From: an uncultured Sulfitobacter sp. | Lineage (GTDB): Bacteria > Pseudomonadota > Alphaproteobacteria > Rhodobacterales > Rhodobacteraceae | Length of the DNA: 64,000 nt | Reading direction: 5' to 3' | Assembly (NCBI RefSeq): GCF_947499945.1 | Contig: NZ_CANMQD010000001.1 | Coordinates: 744,001 to 808,000, forward strand | Shown: positions 36,530 to 45,666 of the stretch, piece by piece | Position numbering within the stretch: position 1 is the stretch's first letter | How the letters are laid out: the number at the start of each line of letters is the position of its first letter | The notes under the pieces: generated by a model | The model's database searches: none | What the model was told of the DNA's origin: nothing | What the model saw: the letters and a program-made list of their open reading frames with translations, nothing else | Made by a program: the position numbers and the translations under genes

Positions 36530-37807
36530 TTATTCAGCAGCAGCCTTCACAATGGCCGCCTCGCCTTGATAGTCAGCATATGCACGCTGGATAGCAATCT
36601 GATCGGCCACGAATTTGGCATCATGCCAAACGCCCCATAAGAACGTCGAGCCACGGCGCGATTGCCACGGCAATCCAAGAAAATAAATGCCAGGCACTTT
36701 TGAGACACCGCGCTGGTGGATCGGTGCGCCTTTCTCGTCAAATGCATCGGCCTTGAGCCAGCTAAAGTCCTGCTTGAAACCCGTCGCCCAAATGATCGTC
36801 GAGATACCCGCGTCGGCAAAGTCCAAGTTGTGGATAGGATCGGTCATGCAAGCAGGGTCTGGCCAAACTTGACGCGCCTCAGGTTCCAGCGGTAAATCTA
36901 GACCCATCGCCGTGGCATACGCGTCGGCTGCATCAAGCATTTCCATGTAGTTCGCATCACCAGCCGCGACGTTTTCACACAAGTCATCGGCAAAGCTCAG
37001 GCGGCCATCCGAAAACTTTTCTGTGCGTCCAAGCAGGATAACGCCGTCGTTGGCAAGACGCCGGAAATCCATTGTGCGGCCGCCGTAAGCGCCACTCACC
37101 GAAATCGTGACATGTTCAGTGCCCGGCTTTTGTGCGACCAAATCCCACAACCCCAGAACGCCAAGCCACCAAACAAAATCGCGACCGCGATACCTGCGTG
37201 GTGGACGGTCGTGCGGGCCAACGGACAATAATACCCTGCGCCCAGCACGGTTCAATTCATCGGCAATCTGGGCGCCCGACGATCCGGCGCCGACAACCAT
37301 AATGGCACCCTCGGCAAGTTGATCGGGATTACGATATTGGGCGGAATGCATTTGCACGACGTTCGCATCCTGCAGCACAATTGGCGGGATGACAGGGTGC
37401 TGAAATGCGCCAGTCGCGGCGACGATCCGTGTGGCTTCCATCATGCCATCCGATGTTTCAACACGAAAGCCCGCCCGATTTTCGAGAGGCTCTGCCGACA
37501 ACACCTCGACCCCTGTACGTACGGGGGCATTTACCATTTCCGCGTATTCTGCAATGTAGTCTGCTACCCGATCTTTACTGACAAACTCGTCTGGCGCGTT
37601 GCCCTTAAACTCCAGATTGGGAAAGCGGTCGTGCCAAACGGGGCCATTGGTGACCAAAGCATCCCAGCGCGATGTCCGCCACGCTTCGGCGATCCGGTTT
37701 TTTTCCAGCACCAGATATGGCACCCCCTGCTTGCCTAAATGTTCGCATAGAGCGATGCCAGCTTGGCCCGCCCCCACGACAAGTGTGTCTATCTTTTCAA
37801 CTGACAT
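36530..37807 (-). CDS. FAD/NAD(P)-dependent oxidoreductase, flavin monooxygenase-like
   Basis: A 425-residue protein with two Rossmann motifs: V-V-G-A-G-Q-A-G for FAD near the start and V-V-G-A-G-S-S-G for NADPH at about residue 170. Between them is the A-T-G-A-F-Q-H-P region characteristic of flavin monooxygenases (CzcO/YUCCA-like). Such enzymes oxygenate amines, ketones or sulfur. The ATG at 37807 has GGAGG 8 bases upstream, which decides the start over a 32-residue extension. It is the first gene of the minus-strand catabolic operon and diverges from the ABC transporter genes. Confidence 0.88.
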   Translation of the reverse strand: MSVEKIDTLVVGAGQAGIALCEHLGKQGVPYLVLEKNRIAEAWRTSRWDALVTNGPVWHDRFPNLEFKGNAPDEFVSKDRVADYIAEYAEMVNAPVRTGVEVLSAEPLENRAGFRVETSDGMMEATRIVAATGAFQHPVIPPIVLQDANVVQMHSAQYRNPDQLAEGAIMVVGAGSSGAQIADELNRAGRRVLLSVGPHDRPPRRYRGRDFVWWLGVLGLWDLVAQKPGTEHVTISVSGAYGGRTMDFRRLANDGVILLGRTEKFSDGRLSFADDLCENVAAGDANYMEMLDAADAYATAMGLDLPLEPEARQVWPDPACMTDPIHNLDFADAGISTIIWATGFKQDFSWLKADAFDEKGAPIHQRGVSKVPGIYFLGLPWQSRRGSTFLWGVWHDAKFVADQIAIQRAYADYQGEAAIVKAAAE

Positions 37808-38109
37808 ACGGGGGCCCTCCAAAGCGGCGCAAAGGACAGTGATTACTGCCTGCATGCGAACAAGGTCGCGGTTTTGGCTGCGCGTGAAAAGAACAGTCTT
37901 CATTAGCCTTGATTAGGGAGGGGCTAAGATTTTACCGCGGACCAAAGGTTTTTCCTAAGTCGCCCTTCGCCAAATACGAGTTTTTGAAAATCGACAGCCG
38001 CCCTAGGGTTACCACAGATAAAAGAAGTCAGTGATCATCAATTCATTCTCTCTGAAGGTAGAGACGTGAGTTGCTAGCGCTGGGTCTTCGCAGTTCAGGG
38101 GAGCCGCCG
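37808..38109. other. Divergent control region between the two halves of the catabolic cluster (302 bases)
   Basis: It carries the ribosome-binding sites of the FAD oxidoreductase gene (left edge) and the ABC ATPase gene (GGGGAG, right edge). The promoters of both operons must lie here, but no convincing -35/-10 pair or long inverted repeat was found by eye. Confidence 0.5.
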
Positions 38110-39201
38110 ATGCTTGATCACGTTGAAATCGCCGTCGATGTTCGTAGCGCAGTAAAGCGTTACGGCGAATTCACAGCATTGAAGAAAATCTCGCTGAGCA
38201 TTCAGGACAATGAATTTTTCACGCTTCTTGGGCCCTCGGGCTGCGGCAAAACCACGTTGTTGCGGATGATTGCAGGCTTTGAGGATGTGACCAAAGGCGA
38301 GATCATGTTGTTCGGGAACAAAATCGAAACGTTGCCGCCACATAAGCGCCCCGTGAATACTGTCTTCCAGAACTACGCGCTGTTTCCGCACATGTCAGTG
38401 CTGGATAATGTCGGATTTGGCCTTGAAATGCTGGGAAAATCGGTGCCTGAGGCCCGCAAACGTGCAGCTGAAATGCTTGAGCTGGTGCAGTTATCCCAAT
38501 TCGCGCAACGAAAGCCTGCGCAATTATCTGGCGGACAACAGCAACGTGTTGCTTTGGCGCGTGCGCTGGCCCCTTCTCCCAAGGTCTTGCTCTTAGACGA
38601 GCCGCTATCGGCCCTTGATATGAAACTGCGCAAAGCAATGCAGATCGAACTCAAACATATTCAGCGAGAAACGGGCATTACATTCATCTTCGTCACCCAT
38701 GATCAGGAAGAAGCCCTGACCATGTCTGACAGGATCGCCGTCATGTCAGCGGGCGAGTTGCAGCAACTTGGCGCGCCACGAGAGATCTATGAACATCCGC
38801 GCAATATGTTCGTCGCCGACTTTATTGGCGATACAAATCTGCTCGAGGTATCAGTTGATAAAATTGTTGAAGGGCGCGCATATTGCCAACTTGGCGGAAA
38901 CCATACGCTCACCTGCAATGCAGTGGACGATGTTGGGGTGGGTGCCAAGGTGCATCTTTCCGTCCGACCAGAGCGGCTAATTTTATCCGAACAGGCAACT
39001 GAGGCCGAAAGCCTTAAAGGCACGGTCGTTGAGAATATCTTCATCGGGACCGACATTACAACGATTGTGAACCTAGACGACGGGCCTCAATTCACGGTCA
39101 GGACCTCAAACTCTGATCGCGGCACGAAGCGATTAATCGCGCCCGGAAGCCCTGCGTTCGTCAACATGGAGACAGGTGCTGCGCGCCTGTTGGTTGACTA
39201 A
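38110..39201 (+). CDS. ABC transporter ATP-binding protein, spermidine/putrescine (PotA) type
   Basis: A 363-residue ATPase. Walker A G-P-S-G-C-G-K-T-T (about 41-49), the signature L-S-G-G-Q-Q-Q-R (about 138-145) and Walker B L-L-L-D-E-P-L-S-A-L-D are intact. A TOBE-type regulatory domain fills the C-terminal third, as in PotA. The ATG at 38110 has GGGGAG at good distance and gives the usual N-terminus. It is the first gene of a four-gene importer operon, and its stop overlaps the permease start by one base. Confidence 0.94.
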   Translation: MLDHVEIAVDVRSAVKRYGEFTALKKISLSIQDNEFFTLLGPSGCGKTTLLRMIAGFEDVTKGEIMLFGNKIETLPPHKRPVNTVFQNYALFPHMSVLDNVGFGLEMLGKSVPEARKRAAEMLELVQLSQFAQRKPAQLSGGQQQRVALARALAPSPKVLLLDEPLSALDMKLRKAMQIELKHIQRETGITFIFVTHDQEEALTMSDRIAVMSAGELQQLGAPREIYEHPRNMFVADFIGDTNLLEVSVDKIVEGRAYCQLGGNHTLTCNAVDDVGVGAKVHLSVRPERLILSEQATEAESLKGTVVENIFIGTDITTIVNLDDGPQFTVRTSNSDRGTKRLIAPGSPAFVNMETGAARLLVD

Positions 39202-40127
39202 TGGCGGGCGTCGCAGCATCTGGCGGCTCAGTCGCAGCAGACACCTATGCAAAGGCACGTCATTGGCTGCTTGCACCGTCATGGCTCGTGCTCGGCTTTT
39301 TTGTGTTTGCCCCTGTCTGTGTCATGTTGATCTATTCTTTCTTGACCAAAGAATTTCGCGGCGGCGTGATCTGGGAGTTTTCGTTCGCGGCCTATGACCA
39401 GTTCTTTTTCGACCGCGGTCTTTTCGGAGACGCGGAACCAACCCTGCAATGGACGTATATTAGCGTTTTCTGGCGCTCCATCTGGCAGGCTGGGTTAGCC
39501 ACGATCTTGTCGCTTTTGATCGGCTTTCCAACCGCTTACTTTATTGCGACGCGGCCTGAAGGCTCCCGCGCGTTTTGGGTGTTCCTCGTGACAATCCCCT
39601 ATTGGGTAAACTTGCTGATCCGCACAGTTTCGATGAAATTTCTGCTGCGCGATGAAGGCCCGTTGAATGAACTCCTCATCAACATTGGGCTAATCAACGA
39701 TCCCTTGCACATCATTTACACTAACCTCGCCGTTCAACTTGGACTGTTTTACAGCTACCTTCCCTTCATGGTTCTGCCGATCTACGCCTCTATTGAGCGT
39801 TATAACTTCACGATGTCCGAAGCGGCCGCGGATCTATACGCCACCAAATGGACGGCCTTACGGCGGATCATATTGCCTGCCGTAAAGCCCGGTGTCATCG
39901 CGGGCTGTATCCTTGTGTTTGTCCCTAGCCTCGGCGCGTTTCTTGCTCCTGATCTTTTGGGCGGAGCGAAGAATTTCATGATCGGATCACTGATCGAAGA
40001 GCAATTCAAAGGGAACGCGGGCAACTGGCCATTTGGCGCGGCCGCCTCAATGGTATTGTTGACGATGGTAGTGGTAATCCTGCTGATTTTTGCGCGCCAA
40101 CAACGCCGTGCGGAGGCCCAATCATGA
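39201..40127 (+). CDS. ABC transporter permease, PotB type
   Basis: A 308-residue inner-membrane protein with about six transmembrane helices. Its cytoplasmic EAA loop, [16 protein letters not shown], docks onto the ATPase. Length and hydrophobic pattern fit the first permease of polyamine-type importers. The start and stop overlap with neighbours (TAATG and ATGA), so it is translationally coupled within the operon. Confidence 0.92.
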   Translation: MAGVAASGGSVAADTYAKARHWLLAPSWLVLGFFVFAPVCVMLIYSFLTKEFRGGVIWEFSFAAYDQFFFDRGLFGDAEPTLQWTYISVFWRSIWQAGLATILSLLIGFPTAYFIATRPEGSRAFWVFLVTIPYWVNLLIRTVSMKFLLRDEGPLNELLINIGLINDPLHIIYTNLAVQLGLFYSYLPFMVLPIYASIERYNFTMSEAAADLYATKWTALRRIILPAVKPGVIAGCILVFVPSLGAFLAPDLLGGAKNFMIGSLIEEQFKGNAGNWPFGAAASMVLLTMVVVILLIFARQQRRAEAQS

Positions 40128-40930
40128 GCGCGAATACTGACGTCAAAACGTATACCGGCTTTCGGTTCATGACGATTTTGTGCTTGGTGATCCTCTATGC
40201 GCCACTGGCAGTGGTAACAGTTTACTCCTTCAACGCGTCAAGCTCGATCACGGTTTGGGAAGGCATGTCACTGCGCTGGTATGTCGACGTGTTCGTTGGC
40301 CCCGAGAGCGCAAAGTTTAAACAGGCCGCGTTCAATTCTTTCTCGATTGCAATCATCGCAGCATCTTTGGCGACTGCGATCGCCACCGCCGCCGCGACGG
40401 CTATTGTGCGCGGTGGACGATACAAATTACGTGTGCCGTCTCTGGGCTTGATAACGTTACCCATAATGGTGCCGGAAATCGTGCTCGCAGTATCCACCCT
40501 AATTTTCTTTAACTCTATCGGGTTCACACGCGGGTATTTAACCATCCTTGTGGCGCATACTGCGTTTTGCATCCCATTTGCCTATCTTCCAATTCAGGCG
40601 CGGATGCAGGGCATCGAAGATACATATGAGCACGCGGCAATGGATCTCTACGCGACCAAAGCCAAAGCGTTCCGACGTATCCTTTTACCTTTGATGATGC
40701 CCGGTATCATCTCTGGATTTCTGCTGGCGTTCATCGTCAGCCTTGACGATTTCATCATCACAAATTTCGTAAAAGGGGCGGGTATCGAAACCCTCCCCAC
40801 TGCGATTTTTGGCTCGGTGAAACAAGGGCTAAAGCCCAATATCATGGCGATTTCTACGATGCTTCTTGGCCTCTCAGTCGTGATGGTAACGATTTCTCAC
40901 TTTGTATCGAAGTGGGACAATACGAAATGA
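40124..40930 (+). CDS. ABC transporter permease, PotC type
   Basis: A 268-residue membrane protein with about six transmembrane helices and an EAA loop, [16 protein letters not shown]. It is the second permease of the importer, matching PotC in length. It overlaps the PotB-type gene by 4 bases and is followed 18 bases later by the binding-protein gene. Confidence 0.92.
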   Translation: MSANTDVKTYTGFRFMTILCLVILYAPLAVVTVYSFNASSSITVWEGMSLRWYVDVFVGPESAKFKQAAFNSFSIAIIAASLATAIATAAATAIVRGGRYKLRVPSLGLITLPIMVPEIVLAVSTLIFFNSIGFTRGYLTILVAHTAFCIPFAYLPIQARMQGIEDTYEHAAMDLYATKAKAFRRILLPLMMPGIISGFLLAFIVSLDDFIITNFVKGAGIETLPTAIFGSVKQGLKPNIMAISTMLLGLSVVMVTISHFVSKWDNTK

Positions 40931-40948
40931 CAATAGGGAGCTAAAAAT

Positions 40949-41977
40949 ATGAAACTGCTTACAACATCGGCCATGGCCTTGGCGCTTTTGGCAAATGCGG
41001 CTGCTGCTGACGGCGAGCTCGTGGTTTATCACTGGTTCGAGTATATGCCTGCCGAACTGCTGGAAAAGTTTGAGACTGAAACCGGTATTGACGTCACGAT
41101 AGATACTTACGATTCCAATGAGGCAATGCTGGCGTCACTTAAGGCGGGCGGCATGGGCACCTATGACGTCGCCGTTCCAGGCGATTATATGGTCGCGATC
41201 ATGGCTGGCGAAGGCTTACTCGATACCATCGCAGATGGTGAGTTGACGAACAAAGGCAATATCGCGCCTGAGTGGGCTGATCCCTCTTTTGATCCGGGCC
41301 GCACACATTCAATTCCATACCAGTGGGGATCTACAGCTTTTGCGGTTGATACCGCCGCATATACTGGCGACATCAACACAACCGACTTGCTGTTCAACCC
41401 ACCTGCGGAATTGTCTGGCAAGATTAACATGCTCGACAGCCAAGGCGAAGTGATGGCACTCGCGTCTTTGCACATGGATATTCCACAGTGTTCATCGGAC
41501 CGGGGCCAGCTCCAAGCCCTCAACGATATGCTTCAAGAGGCCCAGACACATTGGGCGTCTTTCAACTCTGACACGTCTCGCGAAGTGTTGGTGTCCGGGG
41601 ATGTCACCGTTGGCATGACCTATGACGGTTTTGCCGCCAAGGCCCGCGCAGAACGCGACACCATCAAATACGCCTTCCCGACGCAAGGTTACGTCGTGTG
41701 GATGGACAACGTTGTTCTTTTAAAAGACGCGCCAAACCGCGCCAACGCTCTCATCTTCATGGACTTCTTGCTTGAGCCAGAAAATATCGCAGCGGTATCT
41801 AACTACGCCCGTTATGGCTTAGGCGTTTCTGGTGCGACTGAATTCCTTGACCCAGACCTGGCGACAGCTCCAGAGGCGAACCCGCCAGCAACTGCTGGTA
41901 AGGGTGCGTTTATCGAGGTTTGCGATCAAGAAACTCAAGCCGTCTATGACCAAATCTGGACGAACTTGAAAAACTAA
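40949..41977 (+). CDS. Periplasmic polyamine-type solute-binding protein (PotD/PotF-like)
   Basis: A 342-residue protein with a Sec signal peptide cleaved after A-A-A-A (about residue 21). The mature start, L-V-V-Y-H-W-F-E-Y-M-P, and the Y-D-V-A-V-P-G-D-Y-M segment match the PotD/PotF family, which binds putrescine, spermidine or other cationic amines. A ligand other than a polyamine is possible, given the N-demethylase and amidases nearby. The hairpin at 41999-42022 follows it. Confidence 0.92.
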   Translation: MKLLTTSAMALALLANAAAADGELVVYHWFEYMPAELLEKFETETGIDVTIDTYDSNEAMLASLKAGGMGTYDVAVPGDYMVAIMAGEGLLDTIADGELTNKGNIAPEWADPSFDPGRTHSIPYQWGSTAFAVDTAAYTGDINTTDLLFNPPAELSGKINMLDSQGEVMALASLHMDIPQCSSDRGQLQALNDMLQEAQTHWASFNSDTSREVLVSGDVTVGMTYDGFAAKARAERDTIKYAFPTQGYVVWMDNVVLLKDAPNRANALIFMDFLLEPENIAAVSNYARYGLGVSGATEFLDPDLATAPEANPPATAGKGAFIEVCDQETQAVYDQIWTNLKN

Positions 41978-41998
41978 GCCAACTTAGGCTTCAGTGTC

Positions 41999-42022
41999 GG
42001 CGGCCCCTTTCTCGGGGCCGCC
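41999..42022 (+). terminator. GC-rich hairpin after the importer operon
   Basis: GGCGGCCCC (41999-42007) and GGGGCCGCC (42014-42022) form a 9-bp stem with a 6-base loop, followed by TCTCTCCTTTT. The tail is pyrimidine-rich rather than a pure T-run, so it may give partial termination and lower amidase/nitrilase expression relative to the binding protein. Confidence 0.65.
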
Positions 42023-42124
42023 TCTCTCCTTTTGACGGAGGATAAATGGAATGACCTTTTCCAAACGATACAAGTTGCGGAATTCGAAAACAGGGTTGTT
42101 TGTCGAACCTTTTAGTAGCGAATT

Positions 42125-43813
42125 ATGAACGTCGTTGAGGCCACGATCGCAGACCTTCGTCGCGCCCTTGAGAACCGCGAGATCACCAGCGCCAGTCTCG
42201 TGAGTGCATACCTAGATCGTATTGAGAAATATGACCGCGACGGCCCCCGCCTGAATGCCGTGCCCGTGTTAAATCCTCAAGCAATGACCGAGGCCGAAGC
42301 GTCTGACGCGCGCAGGAAACGCGGCGAAACCCGTGGGCCGCTTGATGGCATCCCCTACACCGCCAAGAACAGTTATAAAGTAAAAGGGCTGACGGTCGCT
42401 GCCGGTTCGCCTGCTTTTGCGGATCTGATAGCAAACGATGACGCATTTGCGATTGCGCAATTGCGCAAGGCTGGCGCGATCATGTTGGGGCTTACCAATA
42501 TGCCCCCAATGGCCAATGGCGGCATGCAACGCGGTCTCTATGGACGTGCGGAATCGCCGTATAACGCCGATTATCTGACAGCCGCCTTCGCCTCGGGGTC
42601 GTCGAACGGGTCTGGCACCGCGACGGCCGCCAGCTTTGCCGCCTTTGGCTTGGGCGAGGAAACGTGGTCAAGTGGTCGGGCGCCCGCATCCAACAACGCG
42701 CTATGCGCCTATACCCCCAGCCGTGGTGTGATTTCTGTGCGCGGCAACTGGCCGCTGGTCCCAACCATGGACGTCGTCGTGCCGCAGACGCGCTGCATGG
42801 CGGATATGTTCGAGGTCTTGGATATTGTGGTCAAAGATGACCCTGACCCACGTGGCGATTTTTGGCGCTGCCAGCCGTGGGTAACCCTGCCGCGCGCGTC
42901 GCAAGTCCGCCCCGCGTCATACCGCGCCTTGGCTGACACCTCTCTGAGCGGCAAGCGGTTCGGCGTGCCCGCAATGTATATCAACAAAGACGCAGATGCA
43001 GACACCACCAAGACCCATGGCATTGGAGGATCGACTGGCCAAAAAATTGACACACGCGCCTCCATCATTACGCTGTGGAATGCGGCTCGGCAGGCTCTTG
43101 AAAAGGCTGGGGCCGAAGTAGTCATTGTCGATTTTCCAGTGGTTTCCAACTATGAGGGTGACCGCGAAAGTGCGCCAACCATCGGCACGCGCGGGATGCT
43201 GCCCAAAGACTACCTCCGTCACGAAATCACCGATCTTTCGGTCTGGGCTTGGGATGATTTCCTGAAAACCAATGGCGATCCGAACTTGTCCTGTTTGGCC
43301 GATGTTGACGGGACCAAAATCTTTCCGTCGCCAGATGGGAGCTTACCCGATCGTTATACGGATTTTGAGGATCATATCGCAGACTACCCTGCACATGCCC
43401 GTGCCAACCCACGCGATAGCTTTTTAGACATCCTGACACTGGCAGGCGGCTTGCGCGGGCTTGAAGAAACACGGCGCGTCGACCTCGAGAATTGGATGGA
43501 TGATCTCGGCCTTGATGCGGTCATTTTCCCCGCTGTTGCTGACGTTGGGCCTGCTGACGCAGATATAAACCCCATCTCTGCCGACCTTGCGTGGCGCAAC
43601 GGAGCATGGGTCGCGAATGGCAATCTTGCGATCCGCCATCTGGGCATTCCAACCGTCACCGTCCCAATGGGGGTGATGCACGACATCCAAATGCCAGTCG
43701 GGCTAACCTTTGCTGGGCGCGCCTATACTGACAGCGCCCTTTTAGCGCTGGCCTGCGCATTTGAAGCAACAGGCCACTACCGAACCCAACCCCCGAGGAC
43801 ATCATGCGCATAG
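42125..43813 (+). CDS. Amidase-signature family hydrolase
   Basis: A 562-residue enzyme of the amidase-signature family with its Ser-cisSer-Lys triad: Lys81 in Y-T-A-K-N-S, Ser159/160 in G-S-S-N-G-S-G, and nucleophile Ser183 in E-T-W-S-S-G-R. The usual G-G-S-I-R around the nucleophile is altered to W-S-S-G-R, which may signal an unusual substrate pocket. It would cleave an amide to acid and ammonia or amine. The stop overlaps the nitrilase-family gene by 10 bases, so the two hydrolases are made together. Confidence 0.9.
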   Translation: MNVVEATIADLRRALENREITSASLVSAYLDRIEKYDRDGPRLNAVPVLNPQAMTEAEASDARRKRGETRGPLDGIPYTAKNSYKVKGLTVAAGSPAFADLIANDDAFAIAQLRKAGAIMLGLTNMPPMANGGMQRGLYGRAESPYNADYLTAAFASGSSNGSGTATAASFAAFGLGEETWSSGRAPASNNALCAYTPSRGVISVRGNWPLVPTMDVVVPQTRCMADMFEVLDIVVKDDPDPRGDFWRCQPWVTLPRASQVRPASYRALADTSLSGKRFGVPAMYINKDADADTTKTHGIGGSTGQKIDTRASIITLWNAARQALEKAGAEVVIVDFPVVSNYEGDRESAPTIGTRGMLPKDYLRHEITDLSVWAWDDFLKTNGDPNLSCLADVDGTKIFPSPDGSLPDRYTDFEDHIADYPAHARANPRDSFLDILTLAGGLRGLEETRRVDLENWMDDLGLDAVIFPAVADVGPADADINPISADLAWRNGAWVANGNLAIRHLGIPTVTVPMGVMHDIQMPVGLTFAGRAYTDSALLALACAFEATGHYRTQPPRTSCA

Positions 43814-44586
43814 CAATCTACCAAATGAACTCCGTTGACCGCAGCATTGCGGAAAATACAGCATTGTTCGACCAGATCTGCGCCAATGCGAAGGCGGGCG
43901 GAACGGATCTGATTATCTTCCCGGAAATGGCCCTCAGTGGATATAACATTGGCGCCGACCGGATCCGGGAACTGGCACAGTCACGAAATGGCGCGATGGT
44001 CCAAGGCTTGCAAGAGATGGCAGCACGTCACGACATCGGCGTGCTCTGCGGTTTTCCTGAAGCGGACGGCGAGCAGGTGTTCAACTCCGCCGCCTTCATC
44101 GACGCCTCAGGCGCCGTGCTTTCGATTTGCCGCAAAGCTCATCTGTTTGGCGACGTGGATCGCGCGGCGTTTAGTGCCGCTGACACACTGTCCCCACTGG
44201 TACAGTTTGGCGATTGGTCCTTTGGGCTTGCCATTTGCTATGATGTCGAGTTTCCCGAACTGGTCCGTGCCTATGCACTGGCAGGTGCGGACGCCGTTCT
44301 GGTCCCTACTGCGAATATGCTGCCCTACATCGGGGTCGCGACACGGGTGGTGCCTGCCCGCGCCGAGGAAAACGAAATCTATGTCGCCTATGCCAACCGC
44401 GTTGGTGTCGAGGGTGTGTTTGAATACTGCGGGCTTTCCTGCATCACGGGGCCAGACGGCATCGATTTGGCGCGCGCTGGAGGCAACGAGGAGTTGATCT
44501 TCGCGGATCTTTCCAAGGATCATCTTTCCCAGGTGCGCAAATCACTATCCCATCTCAATGATCGGCGCGAGGATTTGTATCCTTGA
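43804..44586 (+). CDS. Carbon-nitrogen hydrolase (nitrilase superfamily amidase)
   Basis: A 260-residue hydrolase with the Glu-Lys-Cys triad: Glu41 in F-P-E-M-A-L-S-G, Lys111 in C-R-K-A-H-L-F-G, and Cys145 in A-I-C-Y-D-V-E-F-P-E. It resembles omega-amidase/R-stereoselective amidase and N-carbamoylputrescine amidase relatives rather than true nitrilases. It would act on an amide or carbamoyl intermediate in the same pathway as the preceding amidase. The last gene of the plus-strand set. Confidence 0.92.
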   Translation: MRIAIYQMNSVDRSIAENTALFDQICANAKAGGTDLIIFPEMALSGYNIGADRIRELAQSRNGAMVQGLQEMAARHDIGVLCGFPEADGEQVFNSAAFIDASGAVLSICRKAHLFGDVDRAAFSAADTLSPLVQFGDWSFGLAICYDVEFPELVRAYALAGADAVLVPTANMLPYIGVATRVVPARAEENEIYVAYANRVGVEGVFEYCGLSCITGPDGIDLARAGGNEELIFADLSKDHLSQVRKSLSHLNDRREDLYP

Positions 44587-44863
44587 GTGCGCGTTGCCGA
44601 CGATGAAAAATACGAAGCGCCTGCCGCCGAGCCAACGAAGCACCAGAACTCTGGGCGCATAACGACAGAAGACTGATTGGAAGCGGCCCTTGAGAGGTCA
44701 CTTATGAACGGCAGCTTCGTCCGGCACAGCGACCATTCAGAGAATTTCCAAAGACTCTCGTTTTTGGCGTAGCCTCAAAACAATTCATTTTCCGCCACCA
44801 GAAACCCCGTTCAAAACCTAATCAGTTGTTGAGCGTTTTGGCGCTCTTTCGCTGCCCGATCCT
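44587..44863. other. Intergenic region (277 bases)
   Basis: It lies between the nitrilase-family gene and fabI, which converge. No gene, tRNA or clear terminator was recognised. The sequence looks like degenerate intergenic DNA. Confidence 0.4.
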
Positions 44864-45655
44864 TTACAAATTCTCCGCCTGCGGCATCCCCAGCACGTGA
44901 TAGCCGCCATCAACGTTAATGATCTCGCCCGTGGTACAAGCGCCTGCGGCAGAGGCAAGATAGACCGCCGTGCCGCCCACGGCCTCAAGTGTCGCATTCT
45001 CGCGCATCGGCGCGTTGGCGCCTGCGTGCTTATAGGTCTTGCGTGCACCACCGATGGCAGCCCCAGCCAGTGTCTTCATCGGACCCGGCGAGATGGCGTT
45101 TACGCGGATGCCGTCAGGCCCGAGGTCATTGGCGAGGTAGCGGGTTGCTGATTCCAGCGCCGCTTTAGCTACGCCCATAACGTTGTAGTTTGGCACGACT
45201 TTATTGGAACCTTGGTAGGTCAGCGTCAGCAGCGTGCCGCCATTCTCGGTCATCAGCGGATGGGCACGGCGCGCCACCTCGATAAAGCTGTAGGCGGAGA
45301 TATCCATCGTGTGTTTGAAATTCGCGCGGGAGGTGTTCAGAAAGCGCCCTGTCAGCTCGGATTTATCCGAGAAAGCAATGGCATGCACAACAAAATCAAT
45401 CGTGGGCCAGCGTGCGCCCAACTGCTCGAACGCCGTATCCAGCGATGCATCATCTGTCACATCGACATCGACCATGAAATCCGATCCGACACTCTCGGCC
45501 AGCGGCTTGAGGCGGCTACCAAAGGCCTCACCCTGATAGGTAAAGGCCAGTTCTGCCCCCGCCTCTGCCATCGCTTTTGCGATGCCCCACGCAATGGAGC
45601 GCTCATTCGCGACGCCCATAATCAACCCGCGCTTACCGCTTAGCATGCCAGTCAT
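44864..45655 (-). CDS. fabI: Enoyl-[acyl-carrier-protein] reductase (NADH)
   Basis: A 263-residue short-chain dehydrogenase that performs the last reduction of fatty-acid elongation. FabI marks are G-V-A-N-E-R-S-I-A-W-G near the start, the catalytic Y-N-V-M-G-V-A-K (Tyr-x6-Lys), and the Rossmann fold. It is 11 bases downstream of fabB, and with fabA forms the fabA-fabB-fabI operon. Confidence 0.95.
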   Translation of the reverse strand: MTGMLSGKRGLIMGVANERSIAWGIAKAMAEAGAELAFTYQGEAFGSRLKPLAESVGSDFMVDVDVTDDASLDTAFEQLGARWPTIDFVVHAIAFSDKSELTGRFLNTSRANFKHTMDISAYSFIEVARRAHPLMTENGGTLLTLTYQGSNKVVPNYNVMGVAKAALESATRYLANDLGPDGIRVNAISPGPMKTLAGAAIGGARKTYKHAGANAPMRENATLEAVGGTAVYLASAAGACTTGEIINVDGGYHVLGMPQAENL

Positions 45656-45666
45656 ATCTTTGATCC

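Noticed and set aside
44587-44863. Possible tRNA or mobile-element remnant in the gap before fabI
   Set aside because: No cloverleaf, inverted ends or transposase fragment could be found by eye.
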